Origin: Sedimentisphaerales bacterium
GTDB taxonomy: Bacteria; Planctomycetota; Phycisphaerae; Sedimentisphaerales; SM23-30
Length of the DNA stretch: 7,410 bases
Assembly (NCBI GenBank): GCA_030634605.1
Contig: DAOWAK010000054.1
Span: forward strand, 1 to 7,410
Reading direction: 5' to 3'
The position numbers and the translations under genes are program-made. Below are positions 1 through 6,526 of this stretch, piece by piece. Below the pieces are notes generated by a model that saw nothing but the letters and a program-made list of their open reading frames with translations, did no database searches and was not told the origin of the DNA. Each line of letters opens with the position of its first letter. Position 1 is the stretch's first letter.

Positions 1-4
1 AAAA

Positions 5-79
5 TCGGGGAGACAAGATTTGAACTTGCGACCTCTGCGTCCCGAACGCAGCGCTCTAGCCAAGCTGAGCTACTCCCCG
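5..79 (-). tRNA. tRNA-Pro (anticodon CGG)
   Basis: On the minus strand this folds as a complete 75-nt cloverleaf. The acceptor stem is CGGGGAG paired with CTCCCCG, followed by discriminator A. The D-stem is GCTC/GAGC. The anticodon stem CTGCG/CGCAG encloses the loop TTCGGGA, whose central triplet CGG reads the proline codon CCG. The T-stem GCAAG/CTTGT (one G-T pair) encloses TTCAAAT. The first acceptor pair C1-G72 is typical of bacterial tRNA-Pro. The 3' CCA is not encoded, because the discriminator is followed directly by TTTT, so CCA would have to be added by the nucleotidyltransferase. It lies downstream of the fmt-rsmB group but has its own candidate promoter. Confidence 0.96.
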
Positions 80-102
80 TAGCAAATAATTCCAGCGTGA
101 AT

Positions 103-130
103 ATTTTAGCTAATCCGGGCGATTTTGCAA
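103..130 (-). promoter_or_regulatory. candidate sigma-70 promoter for tRNA-Pro
   Basis: Read on the minus strand, TTGCAA (125-130, 4 of 6 to the -35 consensus) is followed after a 16-bp spacer by TAAAAT (103-108, 5 of 6 to the -10 consensus). Initiation about 7 nt further on would leave a leader of about 16 nt before the tRNA 5' end at 79, which is a usual arrangement for RNase P processing. Similar matches arise by chance in AT-rich spacers, so this is tentative. Confidence 0.4.
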
Positions 131-234
131 ATATAAAATTATCAGGTAATTTTTAAGCGTTTTTTGCCAGAGAGGGCAACATGGCAGCGGCAGGGCGGAA
201 TGAGCCATTTCAAATGGGAATCGGCTGGAATTCG

Positions 235-447
235 CTATTGGGCAGTGTCGGCGTCAGGTTTGGGGTGCTCATCTTGATCGTCATCAAGTGTGGACAATTG
301 CACCTGGCGGGCTTGCATTTCCTGGTGGATATTGTAAGCCTTGACCAGTTCGGCCCGTTTTCCGGCCAGGCAGGACAGGATCACTAAAGAACCGCCAGCT
401 GCCGCAGCAAGGCTAGCCATGACGATGAACATTTCCATTGCGGACAA
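235..447 (-). CDS. small single-pass membrane protein, function unknown
   Basis: This 70-aa ORF follows rsmB on the same strand. Residues about 6-28 form one hydrophobic Ala/Leu/Val/Ile segment that looks like a transmembrane helix. A Lys-Arg pair (30-31) follows at the likely cytoplasmic face. Next comes a polar, probably helical stretch rich in Glu and Gln (about 32-52), then an Asp-rich acidic tail (about 54-70). I do not recognise a family. The start chosen is TTG at 447, because AAGGGA lies 5 nt upstream. ATG codons at 438 and 432 are alternatives that would shorten the protein by 3 or 5 residues. An in-frame TAG lies upstream, with no ATG or GTG between it and the TTG. A plus-strand ORF overlaps this one, but its product has no recognisable organisation. 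Support is the TM-plus-charged-tail layout and co-orientation with its neighbours, so the call is moderate. Confidence 0.55.
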   Translation of the reverse strand: MSAMEMFIVMASLAAAAGGSLVILSCLAGKRAELVKAYNIHQEMQARQVQLSTLDDDQDEHPKPDADTAQ

Positions 448-480
448 TTTAATCCCTTTCTGCCGGCGAGTGACAAGGAT

Positions 481-532
481 TGACCGGCTGGTCTGGCCTG
501 GAGTGCCCTATGGTATTTGTATCGGCCGGTCA
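481..532 (-). repeat. 8-bp perfect inverted repeat in the rsmB to small-ORF gap
   Basis: The arms TGACCGGC (481-488) and GCCGGTCA (525-532) are exact reverse complements separated by 36 bp. They lie in the 121-bp gap upstream of the small membrane-protein gene, so a transcript would carry them in its leader. No T-run follows the structure on the minus strand, so it is not a standard intrinsic terminator. Its function is unknown. Confidence 0.4.
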
Positions 533-568
533 GGCGGTAAAAATTAAATACAATCAATGAAAATTTGG

Positions 569-2026
569 TTAGGAATTGAGTCGTAATTTTGCAGTGAATC
601 CTCCGTCATGATAGCCTGATTGTGCGGTAGGGGTGGATTGCTCATTAGGCGAGGGGGTAAAATGGCTGGTGGCGGGCAGGATTAATGCCTGTTCTTCCAG
701 GTTGAAGCGGGCGTTTTGGGAGAGAAATTCCTGGACTAAGAGGTCGTTTTCGGCGGTATCAATACTGCAAGTGCTGTAAAGCAGCAGGCCGTTGGGTCGC
801 AGTAGGGTGGAGGCTTTTGTCAGCAGCTCCATCTGGATTTTCCGCAGATTTTTAATATCGATGGGATTTAGCCGATGACGGACTTCCACGCGTCTGGCCA
901 TGACGCCGGTATTGCTGCATGGGGTGTCGATCAGGATAGCGTCAAAGCCGTTATTCTGTTGGGAAATAGTCTGGAGTTGCTCGGGAAGGCAGGTTTTTAC
1001 GATAGAAATGCCCAGTCGGTCGCAGTTTTGGCGGACCAGATTCAGTTTTTGCTGATTAACGTCGCAGGCGACGATCTGGCCGTGGTTGTTCATCAGTTCG
1101 GCCAGATGGGTGGTTTTGCCGCCGGGTGCGGCGCACAGGTCAAGAATATGTTGGCCTGGCTGGGGGGCGAGCGTGGCGGCGACAGCCATAGCGGTGCTGT
1201 CCTGGACCGAAAACCAGCCTTGTTGGAAGCCGGGCAGTTGATCCGGTGCCGCCGGTGCAGTTAGTCGTACTCCGTGGGGGATTTTCACGGAGGTTAATCC
1301 CGCTTCGTCGAGCCGGTTATGTAATTGATCCACGGTGCACTTGAGGCGATTAGCTCGAAGATTCAGGGACGGACGGGTGTTGCCGGCCTGACAGATTTCG
1401 GCAAGTTGATTTTTGTTATAAAATTTCAACCAGCGTTCCATTAGCCAGCGAGGGTATCCATAAGCGATACTAAAATATTTGGCTGGTTTTTTGTTGGGAT
1501 GGGGCAGGATTTCAGTGTTGAACTGAATAGCGGCATCATTAGTTGTACGGATGAATGAGCGAGAGAATTTTTCCGGTATTTCATCGGGTGAAAATTTTAC
1601 CGGACCTTTAATCTGGGCTTGAACTGATCTGAGAATCGCGTTAACAAAACCACCTGCGCTAACCAGCCGGGCGGTTTTGCATTGTTGTACAGATTCACTT
1701 ACCGCGGCGAAATCCGGAGTGCGTTCCAGAAAAACCAGTTGATAGATCCCGACGCGCAAAATTTGCCGCACCAGCGGGTCAATTTTTGCTATTGGCCGAT
1801 TGCTGTGCCGGGTGAGCAAAAAATCCAGAGTGATGCGTCGCCGGCAGGTGCCCCAGGCCAGTTCTGCTGCCAGGCGTTTATCAGCGTCTTTCAAGTTGGT
1901 TGATTTGAAGGTTTTATCCAGGCTGTCCTGGATAAGCAGTTGGTTCTTTTCGAAGTTCAGCAGGCAATTTACCGCGATGTCGCGTGCCGATCGATTTTGC
2001 AAAGTAGGGGGACTTTTTTGTTTCAT
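569..2026 (-). CDS. rsmB: 16S rRNA (cytosine-967-C5) methyltransferase RsmB
   Basis: This 485-aa SAM-dependent enzyme methylates C5 of a cytosine in helix 31 of 16S rRNA in the cytoplasm (C967 in E. coli numbering). Residues about 13-135 form the NusB-like N-terminal RNA-binding domain. The Rossmann methyltransferase follows: SAM-binding motif I DLCAAPGGKT at about 296-305, motif IV DTPC at 367-370, and motif VI STC at 418-420. This family uses two cysteines, the motif VI Cys (C420) as nucleophile and the motif IV Cys (C370) for product release, and both are present. Motif IV reads DTPCSNTGV rather than the DAPCSATGV of E. coli. The C-terminal strand is preceded by a Ser/Thr/Pro-rich stretch (about 451-470). 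The ATG at 2026 is fixed by an in-frame TGA two codons upstream; its Shine-Dalgarno is weak. It starts 39 bp after the fmt stop, so co-transcription and perhaps translational coupling are likely. Length is slightly above the usual 430-450. Confidence 0.95.
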   Translation of the reverse strand: MKQKSPPTLQNRSARDIAVNCLLNFEKNQLLIQDSLDKTFKSTNLKDADKRLAAELAWGTCRRRITLDFLLTRHSNRPIAKIDPLVRQILRVGIYQLVFLERTPDFAAVSESVQQCKTARLVSAGGFVNAILRSVQAQIKGPVKFSPDEIPEKFSRSFIRTTNDAAIQFNTEILPHPNKKPAKYFSIAYGYPRWLMERWLKFYNKNQLAEICQAGNTRPSLNLRANRLKCTVDQLHNRLDEAGLTSVKIPHGVRLTAPAAPDQLPGFQQGWFSVQDSTAMAVAATLAPQPGQHILDLCAAPGGKTTHLAELMNNHGQIVACDVNQQKLNLVRQNCDRLGISIVKTCLPEQLQTISQQNNGFDAILIDTPCSNTGVMARRVEVRHRLNPIDIKNLRKIQMELLTKASTLLRPNGLLLYSTCSIDTAENDLLVQEFLSQNARFNLEEQALILPATSHFTPSPNEQSTPTAQSGYHDGGFTAKLRLNS

Positions 2027-2065
2027 AAGTCACACGGACAGGTGGCTGATGGAAAGTGTCGCTAG

Positions 2066-3046
2066 TTAGCCATTCAGGAATCGGTCACCGGCAGAGACGC
2101 GTCGGCCGTTAGCGTAATCTGCGAAACTCATTAGTCGGCCGTTTTCGGGTTTAACTTCCAATAATCGCAATTGTCCTGAGCTGCATTCGATGGTCATCTC
2201 GGCGGTGAGAGTGCCTGGTGAGACGGCGGCGGGCGAGATGGATGAACTGTCAACAGTTGCGGCAGGGGGGCTGGATGGGACAATTTCTGCTCGGGCAATG
2301 GTTAATCTTTCGGTTTTGGATTTGTTTGCCTGCTGAATCTGACAGTAAGCGCCCGGCCAGGGCCACATGCCGTGGATGAGATTGCAAATTTTCTGAGCCG
2401 GTTGCGACCATATAATAGCAGCGTCGGTTTTACGCAACTTGGGGGCCCGGCAGGTGAGAGAGTCGTTCTGTTTGAGCGGTTGGTCTTGTCCTTTACTGAT
2501 TTGGCCCAGTACCTGTTCGACAATTTCAGGGCCGAGTAGTCCCAGGCGGTCATGCAACTTATCAGCGGTTTCGCCGGGCAGGATTTTGGTTTTTATCTGG
2601 CCCAGGATTGCGCCGGCGTCCCACTGCTCATTAATTTCGATGACTGTCAGGCCGGTTTCCGAATCGCCGTTAATGATAGCCCAGTTGATCGGAGCTGCCC
2701 CGCGATATTTCGGCAACAGTGAACCATGCAGGTTGATTACGCGACAATTACTCAGGCTGAGTAATTGTGCGCCGATTTTCTGACCGAATGCGATTACCAG
2801 CAGTACATCAACGTGAAGATTTTTTATGGTTTGTAAAAAATCGGGAGTGTTGACGTTTTCTGATTCCTGGTACGAAATGCCCAACTGTTCTGCTAACTGT
2901 GCGATCGGAGTGGATTTCTTTTTTCGGCCTCTTCCTGCCGGGCGCGCAGGCTGGGTAACAACAGTCGCGATTTCATATTCGGAATCGCTCAGCCACTGCA
3001 AAGTGACGCAACCGAACTGGCCGCTCCCAAAGTACGCTACCCGCAT
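2066..3046 (-). CDS. fmt: methionyl-tRNA formyltransferase
   Basis: This 326-aa enzyme transfers a formyl group from 10-formyl-tetrahydrofolate to Met-tRNA(fMet) in the cytoplasm before initiation. The N-terminal formyltransferase domain (about 1-195) carries the tRNA-contacting loop RPAGRGRKKK (35-44), the segment NLHGSLLPKYRGAAPINW (105-122), and catalytic residues equivalent to E. coli Asn106, His108 and Asp144, here N105, H107 and D143. The C-terminal OB-fold domain (about 205-326) ends with the family's typical MSFADYANGRR...GDRF. A Ser/Pro/Ala-rich insert at about 256-278 interrupts the OB fold. Length is near the family norm of about 310-320. The ATG at 3046 has GAGGAA 5 nt upstream. 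rsmB follows closely; def (peptide deformylase), a common partner, is not next to it, because the upstream neighbour is the HEAT-repeat gene. Confidence 0.97.
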   Translation of the reverse strand: MRVAYFGSGQFGCVTLQWLSDSEYEIATVVTQPARPAGRGRKKKSTPIAQLAEQLGISYQESENVNTPDFLQTIKNLHVDVLLVIAFGQKIGAQLLSLSNCRVINLHGSLLPKYRGAAPINWAIINGDSETGLTVIEINEQWDAGAILGQIKTKILPGETADKLHDRLGLLGPEIVEQVLGQISKGQDQPLKQNDSLTCRAPKLRKTDAAIIWSQPAQKICNLIHGMWPWPGAYCQIQQANKSKTERLTIARAEIVPSSPPAATVDSSSISPAAVSPGTLTAEMTIECSSGQLRLLEVKPENGRLMSFADYANGRRVSAGDRFLNG

Positions 3047-3087
3047 ATAAATTCCTCAAAACGTTTTATGCGCAAAAACCCTACTAT

Positions 3088-3103
3088 CCAAAATTGCTTT
3101 TGG
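3088..3103 (-). terminator. short hairpin between the HEAT gene and fmt, possible weak terminator
   Basis: The minus-strand sequence CCAAAA-GCAA-TTTTGG forms a perfect 6-bp stem with a GNRA-type tetraloop, about 35 bp after the HEAT gene stop. The nearest T-run (five T at 3074-3078) comes about 9 nt after the stem, which is too far for a textbook terminator, and the stem is AT-rich. It could instead be an RNA stability element. Confidence 0.22.
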
Positions 3104-3137
3104 GTCTTATGGAGATGGCTTGATGGTTGCCAGCCGA

Positions 3138-5339
3138 TCATTGCATCTGGTCGAGAATAAGCTTGCTGGTCTGGACGCTGGGTAAATTCAATGAACCAAA
3201 CGCCTCGGCGGCCAGGTTTCTCAGTTGCGGTTCGGTATCCTGAGAACTAACCAGATTGTATATTTGAGTGACCTGTTCCGGCAAGAGCAGATTGCCGAAA
3301 GATTTCGCTGACACCGTCACCTTTTCCAGAGCCATCAAACGGATGGGCATTTCTTCCTGCTCATCCAGGGCGAGAGTTGCAATGGCCCGTTGGCCTTCGA
3401 GCGAATCAAGGTTAGCCACGGCGTCAATTGCGGCCTGCTGGATTAACGGTCGGGTTTCACGTATTGCCTCAATAAGCGCCGGTTCGGCCAGTTTGACATT
3501 CAATACCTTGTTCCCGGTAACCGACAGGCTACGCAACACTTCCACGGCGTCGGTGGCATATTTGTCTGCCAGATTGGCATCGAAATCTACTGCCTGATTT
3601 TTGGCGAGGATTTCCGAGGCCGCTTTGATGATGTTTTCAAGTGGGGTGTATTCCAGTACCACCTGAGCGAAATCACTGTCGGCTATAGCTTTTTCGGTGG
3701 TGCTGATGGATCCGGCAGAAGTGATTACAATCGTTGGGCAGAAAGCCAGGCGGTAATCGTTTGCGATCGTTGCCAAAGCATCAGTGAGGTTTGGCTGGGA
3801 GATATTAGAACTCAAAACAATCAGGTCAAAACTGGAAAGGTTTTTTGCCCTTTCTAATGTTACCCCGAGATGAGCCTTGCTTATGACAACACTGAACAGA
3901 CCGGAATTAGTCATGTCCCCTCTCAGTCGATTGCGGCGGGCTTCGTTACCGTCAACGATTAAAGCGTTGCGCTGACCTTTTTGCCGTAAAGCTTCAACCA
4001 GAATCGGCATAACCAGTTTGCTGCGATTGAAGGGAGCGGATGGTTTAGCTGCTCCAATTGCCAGTGCCGCACTTAAGCGTACTTCCCGATCGGCAAAGGT
4101 CAGGGCCTTCATCAATGGCTGAACCGTACCCAGTTCAAAAAGCAATGATTTCTGGCCTGAATTACGCCGCAAAGCTTTAATGGCTGAAAGGGCAACCGGG
4201 CGATTGCGGTTTTCCAGTGCTCGATTGAGCACGCGATGGAGATACTCGGGGCCGGCAGTCAAAGCGTAAGTTGCAGCGTCGGCATGACCGTCGCCAAAAT
4301 AGGCCGGCTGAGGATGTCCCTCGGCTTCCAGGCGGGAAAAGGCAGACAACCAGAGCGAAATTGCCGTGGCCCGATTGCGGTCGAGCTTGATAGCGCTCTC
4401 GCAGCAGCGCATGGCCATTAGTTCATCGAACGAATCGCGGATTACTACTTCCGGGACCAGTCCCGTTTCATCACTCCAGAACCAGACATTGGCCAGTTCC
4501 TGCTCCGCGGGCACCGCCAGGGAATCCAGGTGATTGTAGTAATCCAATGCTAACTGCTCAAAAGCCGCAGCCGCGTTTTTGCCCGCCATGTTGCCCTGGT
4601 TGCGGATAGAATGTAAAGCCTTTAATGCCGCGGTTCGTAATTCGGAACCGGCGTTTTTGTTTTCAACGATTTCCTGAATGTATGGGATTGCACTTTGATA
4701 ACCAATTTCACCCAGAGATTCCAGGATGATTAACCGCACATTCAGTTCGTTGCAACGCTGTAGTGCCAGGGCCAGCGGATTTACTGCAACCCGACCCAGT
4801 TGAGGCAGTGCCCATTTGATCAGGGAAAATTCTTCGGACCGATTGGAATCCCGCAGTGCTTCAATCATTACCGGTACTGCCCATTCACCCGAATCTATTA
4901 GACGGTTCATGGCCATTTCTCGTCCGCGGGTAGTGCCGGAGAGACGTTTAACTTCTGCGGCAATGCGGTCCGGCTTGGTACGCTCAGTGAATCTGCCCTG
5001 TTCGACCAGTTTCATTACCGCCAGGGCAATATCCTTTACCGGAGTGTCCTTCTCAAGCAGTGACAAATTACGATAACTGTCGGTATATTTGTCGCTCTGA
5101 GCTAGATTCAGCAGCAAAGTAGGATCCGGATCCAAATCCAGTAACGCCCGTCCACGATCCCGTGCCAAATCCCACCGGCCAATCAGGCAATAATGTAAAA
5201 GCTCATCCCAGTATTGCCGGGTTTGCTCGATAAGTTCCGTATCATTATTGTCATCGGTGGTTTGGGCAAACGCCGCCAACACGGGCAGCAACATCATCGT
5301 AACCATGCCCAGAACCAAAACCTTTTGTTTATTGATCAT
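3138..5339 (-). CDS. exported HEAT-repeat protein with an embedded degenerate receiver-like domain
   Basis: This 733-aa protein has a clear Sec signal peptide: Lys at 4 and 6, a hydrophobic core at about 7-22, and a predicted cut after AFA at 25. No lipobox is visible. Residues about 40-80 form a TPR-like helical pair (RWDLARDRGRALLDLDPDP). HEAT-like helical repeats occupy about 140-250, followed by a helical segment at about 255-345 and more HEAT-like helices at about 365-455. Residues about 457-578 resemble a CheY-type receiver: LIVDGNEARRNRLR as strand 1/helix 1, DLIVLS as strand 3, IVITSAG as strand 4, and TPLENIIKA in the strand 5/helix 5 region. HEAT-like helices resume at about 594-731. 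The phospho-acceptor position is Ser510 and the conserved Lys is Thr565, so phosphorylation is not expected. HEAT arrays usually act as protein-binding scaffolds; the partner here is unknown. The ATG at 5339 has GGAG 7 nt upstream, and a full-consensus promoter lies about 70 bp upstream. Confidence 0.85.
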   Translation of the reverse strand: MINKQKVLVLGMVTMMLLPVLAAFAQTTDDNNDTELIEQTRQYWDELLHYCLIGRWDLARDRGRALLDLDPDPTLLLNLAQSDKYTDSYRNLSLLEKDTPVKDIALAVMKLVEQGRFTERTKPDRIAAEVKRLSGTTRGREMAMNRLIDSGEWAVPVMIEALRDSNRSEEFSLIKWALPQLGRVAVNPLALALQRCNELNVRLIILESLGEIGYQSAIPYIQEIVENKNAGSELRTAALKALHSIRNQGNMAGKNAAAAFEQLALDYYNHLDSLAVPAEQELANVWFWSDETGLVPEVVIRDSFDELMAMRCCESAIKLDRNRATAISLWLSAFSRLEAEGHPQPAYFGDGHADAATYALTAGPEYLHRVLNRALENRNRPVALSAIKALRRNSGQKSLLFELGTVQPLMKALTFADREVRLSAALAIGAAKPSAPFNRSKLVMPILVEALRQKGQRNALIVDGNEARRNRLRGDMTNSGLFSVVISKAHLGVTLERAKNLSSFDLIVLSSNISQPNLTDALATIANDYRLAFCPTIVITSAGSISTTEKAIADSDFAQVVLEYTPLENIIKAASEILAKNQAVDFDANLADKYATDAVEVLRSLSVTGNKVLNVKLAEPALIEAIRETRPLIQQAAIDAVANLDSLEGQRAIATLALDEQEEMPIRLMALEKVTVSAKSFGNLLLPEQVTQIYNLVSSQDTEPQLRNLAAEAFGSLNLPSVQTSKLILDQMQ

Positions 5340-5409
5340 TTCGCAACTCCGCTGAACAAGCTATAAGGTATTTTCTCAAAAGCACTTACGTTATTGTGCA
5401 ATTTGAACG

Positions 5410-5437
5410 ATTATAAAGCCTCATTCCATAGTGTCAA
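5410..5437 (-). promoter_or_regulatory. full-consensus sigma-70 promoter upstream of the HEAT-repeat gene
   Basis: On the minus strand, TTGACA (5432-5437) and TATAAT (5410-5415) match the housekeeping consensus at all twelve positions, with a 16-bp spacer. The expected start is an A at about 5403-5404, giving a leader of about 64 nt before the ATG at 5339. The promoter lies within the 123-bp gap after the TPR gene, so the HEAT gene is probably transcribed from here, perhaps on into fmt-rsmB. No operator-like palindrome overlaps it. Confidence 0.78.
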
Positions 5438-5439
5438 AC

Positions 5440-5460
5440 AAAAAACCCACCTGGTCGGTT
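5440..5460 (-). terminator. weak intrinsic terminator after the TPR-protein gene
   Basis: On the minus strand, AACC (5457-5460) pairs with GGTT (5444-5447) around a 9-nt loop, and the 3' arm runs into a six-T tract (5440-5445). This begins two bases after the stop codon of the TPR gene and ends two bases before the -35 box of the next gene. The stem is short, so termination would be partial at best. The position between two genes, with a promoter directly after it, is the main support. Confidence 0.35.
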
Positions 5461-5462
5461 CA

Positions 5463-6470
5463 TTATCCGGCCGATTCGCGGACTCTCCGTTCCAGGATTT
5501 CAAGTTTGTCCCGAACTTCCTGGGACATCTTCGAGTTGGGATATTCTTCTATAATGCTTTTGCCAATTTGCAAAGCTTTGTCCCACTGTTTTTCAGTTAC
5601 ATACATCGAAAACTGAACACCCATATTATGCAATTTCCCGCGCAGTACGCCGCGGGCAGATTCTTCCAGTGCTGCAGCTTCGGTAGGCGTCAGGTAGATA
5701 TCCAGCAATTTCAGTAGTTCCACTCCCTGGTCGTAATCATTGTTTTTAACTGCGGCGTCAAGTCTTCTAAGCAAGTCTTTTTTGTGCTCCTGCCGCAACT
5801 GATCAGTTTTCCCTTTGAGCTGATTAACTTTTTCGTTGTTTGGATACAAACGGATCAAGTTCTCAACTTCCTTTTGGGCGTCCACGTAACGGTGAATGCT
5901 CCAGAGGGATTCAAGGTGCTTGATCGAAGTGTCAATTTTTTCCTCGACACCGGCTATTTGGTAGCGGTTCAGCTCATCTCGTATTTCCTGGGTTTCCTCT
6001 TTACAGCCAAAACGTTCGTGAAGTTCATCAATCAGGACATTGGCGGAATCCCATTTTTCGGCACGAATATCCTGCTGTATCGCATCTCGCAACAGTGAAA
6101 GATCTCTTTCGCGGAACACCACCGATTTGACGGTGTCGCTCAAAAGCAGGTTTTCTCCGAGCTGGGTCAACAGCGCCTGCCGCTGGGTATCGCTGGCTTG
6201 CATACGTCGCAAAACGGTTACGATAATTTCACCGTTATTTCGCAAGGTGTTGACATCGCGCAAAAGGAAAAAACAGGTCAAAGCAAACGCCAGTAGCGTT
6301 AAAAACGTCGAAGCCCAAAAAGCCGAGTTCGCCGAAGAATCACTGCCTGTACCTGCCGGATTCTGCTGTAACAGCAGAATCGTGGCAAAAAACCAGCTTA
6401 CCAGCGAGATTAACCACACTGTTCCCACAAACCATAGCCCGGCACGACTATTTTTTACTACCGCCGCCAT
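5463..6470 (-). CDS. two-TM inner-membrane protein with a cytoplasmic TPR-like tail, function unknown
   Basis: This 335-aa protein starts at the ATG at 6470, which has a full AAGGAGG 6 nt upstream. Reading from an in-frame TTG at 6518 would add 16 residues and place that Shine-Dalgarno inside the gene. Residues about 11-34 and 50-70 are hydrophobic membrane segments. The first has Lys and Arg before it, the second has Arg after it, and an uncharged-to-acidic loop lies between them, so both ends should be cytoplasmic. Residues about 72-125 look like a helical or coiled-coil linker. At least four TPR-like helical pairs follow, at about 127-155, 185-215, 233-268 and 280-319, each with an aromatic-Asp-x-Ala or related turn (KWDSA, RYVDAQ, DYDQG, QWDKA). 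TPR modules mediate protein-protein contact. I do not recognise a named family. A separately promoted exported HEAT protein lies downstream and a secreted metalloprotease gene upstream. Confidence 0.82.
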   Translation of the reverse strand: MAAVVKNSRAGLWFVGTVWLISLVSWFFATILLLQQNPAGTGSDSSANSAFWASTFLTLLAFALTCFFLLRDVNTLRNNGEIIVTVLRRMQASDTQRQALLTQLGENLLLSDTVKSVVFRERDLSLLRDAIQQDIRAEKWDSANVLIDELHERFGCKEETQEIRDELNRYQIAGVEEKIDTSIKHLESLWSIHRYVDAQKEVENLIRLYPNNEKVNQLKGKTDQLRQEHKKDLLRRLDAAVKNNDYDQGVELLKLLDIYLTPTEAAALEESARGVLRGKLHNMGVQFSMYVTEKQWDKALQIGKSIIEEYPNSKMSQEVRDKLEILERRVRESAG

Positions 6471-6476
6471 AGAATG

Positions 6477-6483
6477 CCTCCTT
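6477..6483 (-). promoter_or_regulatory. strong Shine-Dalgarno that fixes the start of the TPR-protein gene
   Basis: The minus strand reads AAGGAGG, then CATTCT, then ATG (start at 6470). This full anti-16S match at a 6-nt spacing selects the ATG over the in-frame TTG at 6518, which has no comparable site. Confidence 0.85.
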
Positions 6484-6526
6484 GCTGCGATCTGCGGATC
6501 TTTACCGGCAGATAACAATTAGCTGT

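Noticed and set aside
164..179. Stem TTGCC/GGCAA with a 6-nt loop as a terminator after the small ORF
   Set aside because: On the minus strand it is followed by A residues, not T, so it is not an intrinsic terminator in the direction of transcription.
205..217. CCATTT-C-AAATGG near-palindrome after the small ORF
   Set aside because: It is short, single and AT-rich with no second copy or linked promoter element; chance is the simplest explanation.
181..387. 68-codon plus-strand frame overlapping the small membrane-protein gene
   Set aside because: Its reading is less protein-like than the minus-strand TM-plus-acidic-tail product, and no good ribosome-binding site precedes it. All supported genes here run on the minus strand.
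875..1264. 129-codon plus-strand open frame inside rsmB
   Set aside because: It is antisense to conserved methyltransferase motifs of RsmB and its translation has no recognisable domain; it is a shadow frame.
2439..2783. 114-codon plus-strand open frame inside fmt
   Set aside because: It is antisense to the Fmt catalytic domain, which has all the conserved motifs; it is a shadow frame.
3063..3091. Possible promoter for fmt (TTGGAT, 17 bp, TAAAAC on the minus strand)
   Set aside because: The matches are weak (3 of 6 and 4 of 6), and the expected start would fall within the GAGGAA ribosome-binding site, removing it from the transcript.
6040..6522. 160-codon plus-strand open frame across the TPR gene
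   Set aside because: It lies opposite the TM and helical regions of a coherent membrane protein with a perfect Shine-Dalgarno. Its product is rich in Ser and Arg with no domain pattern.
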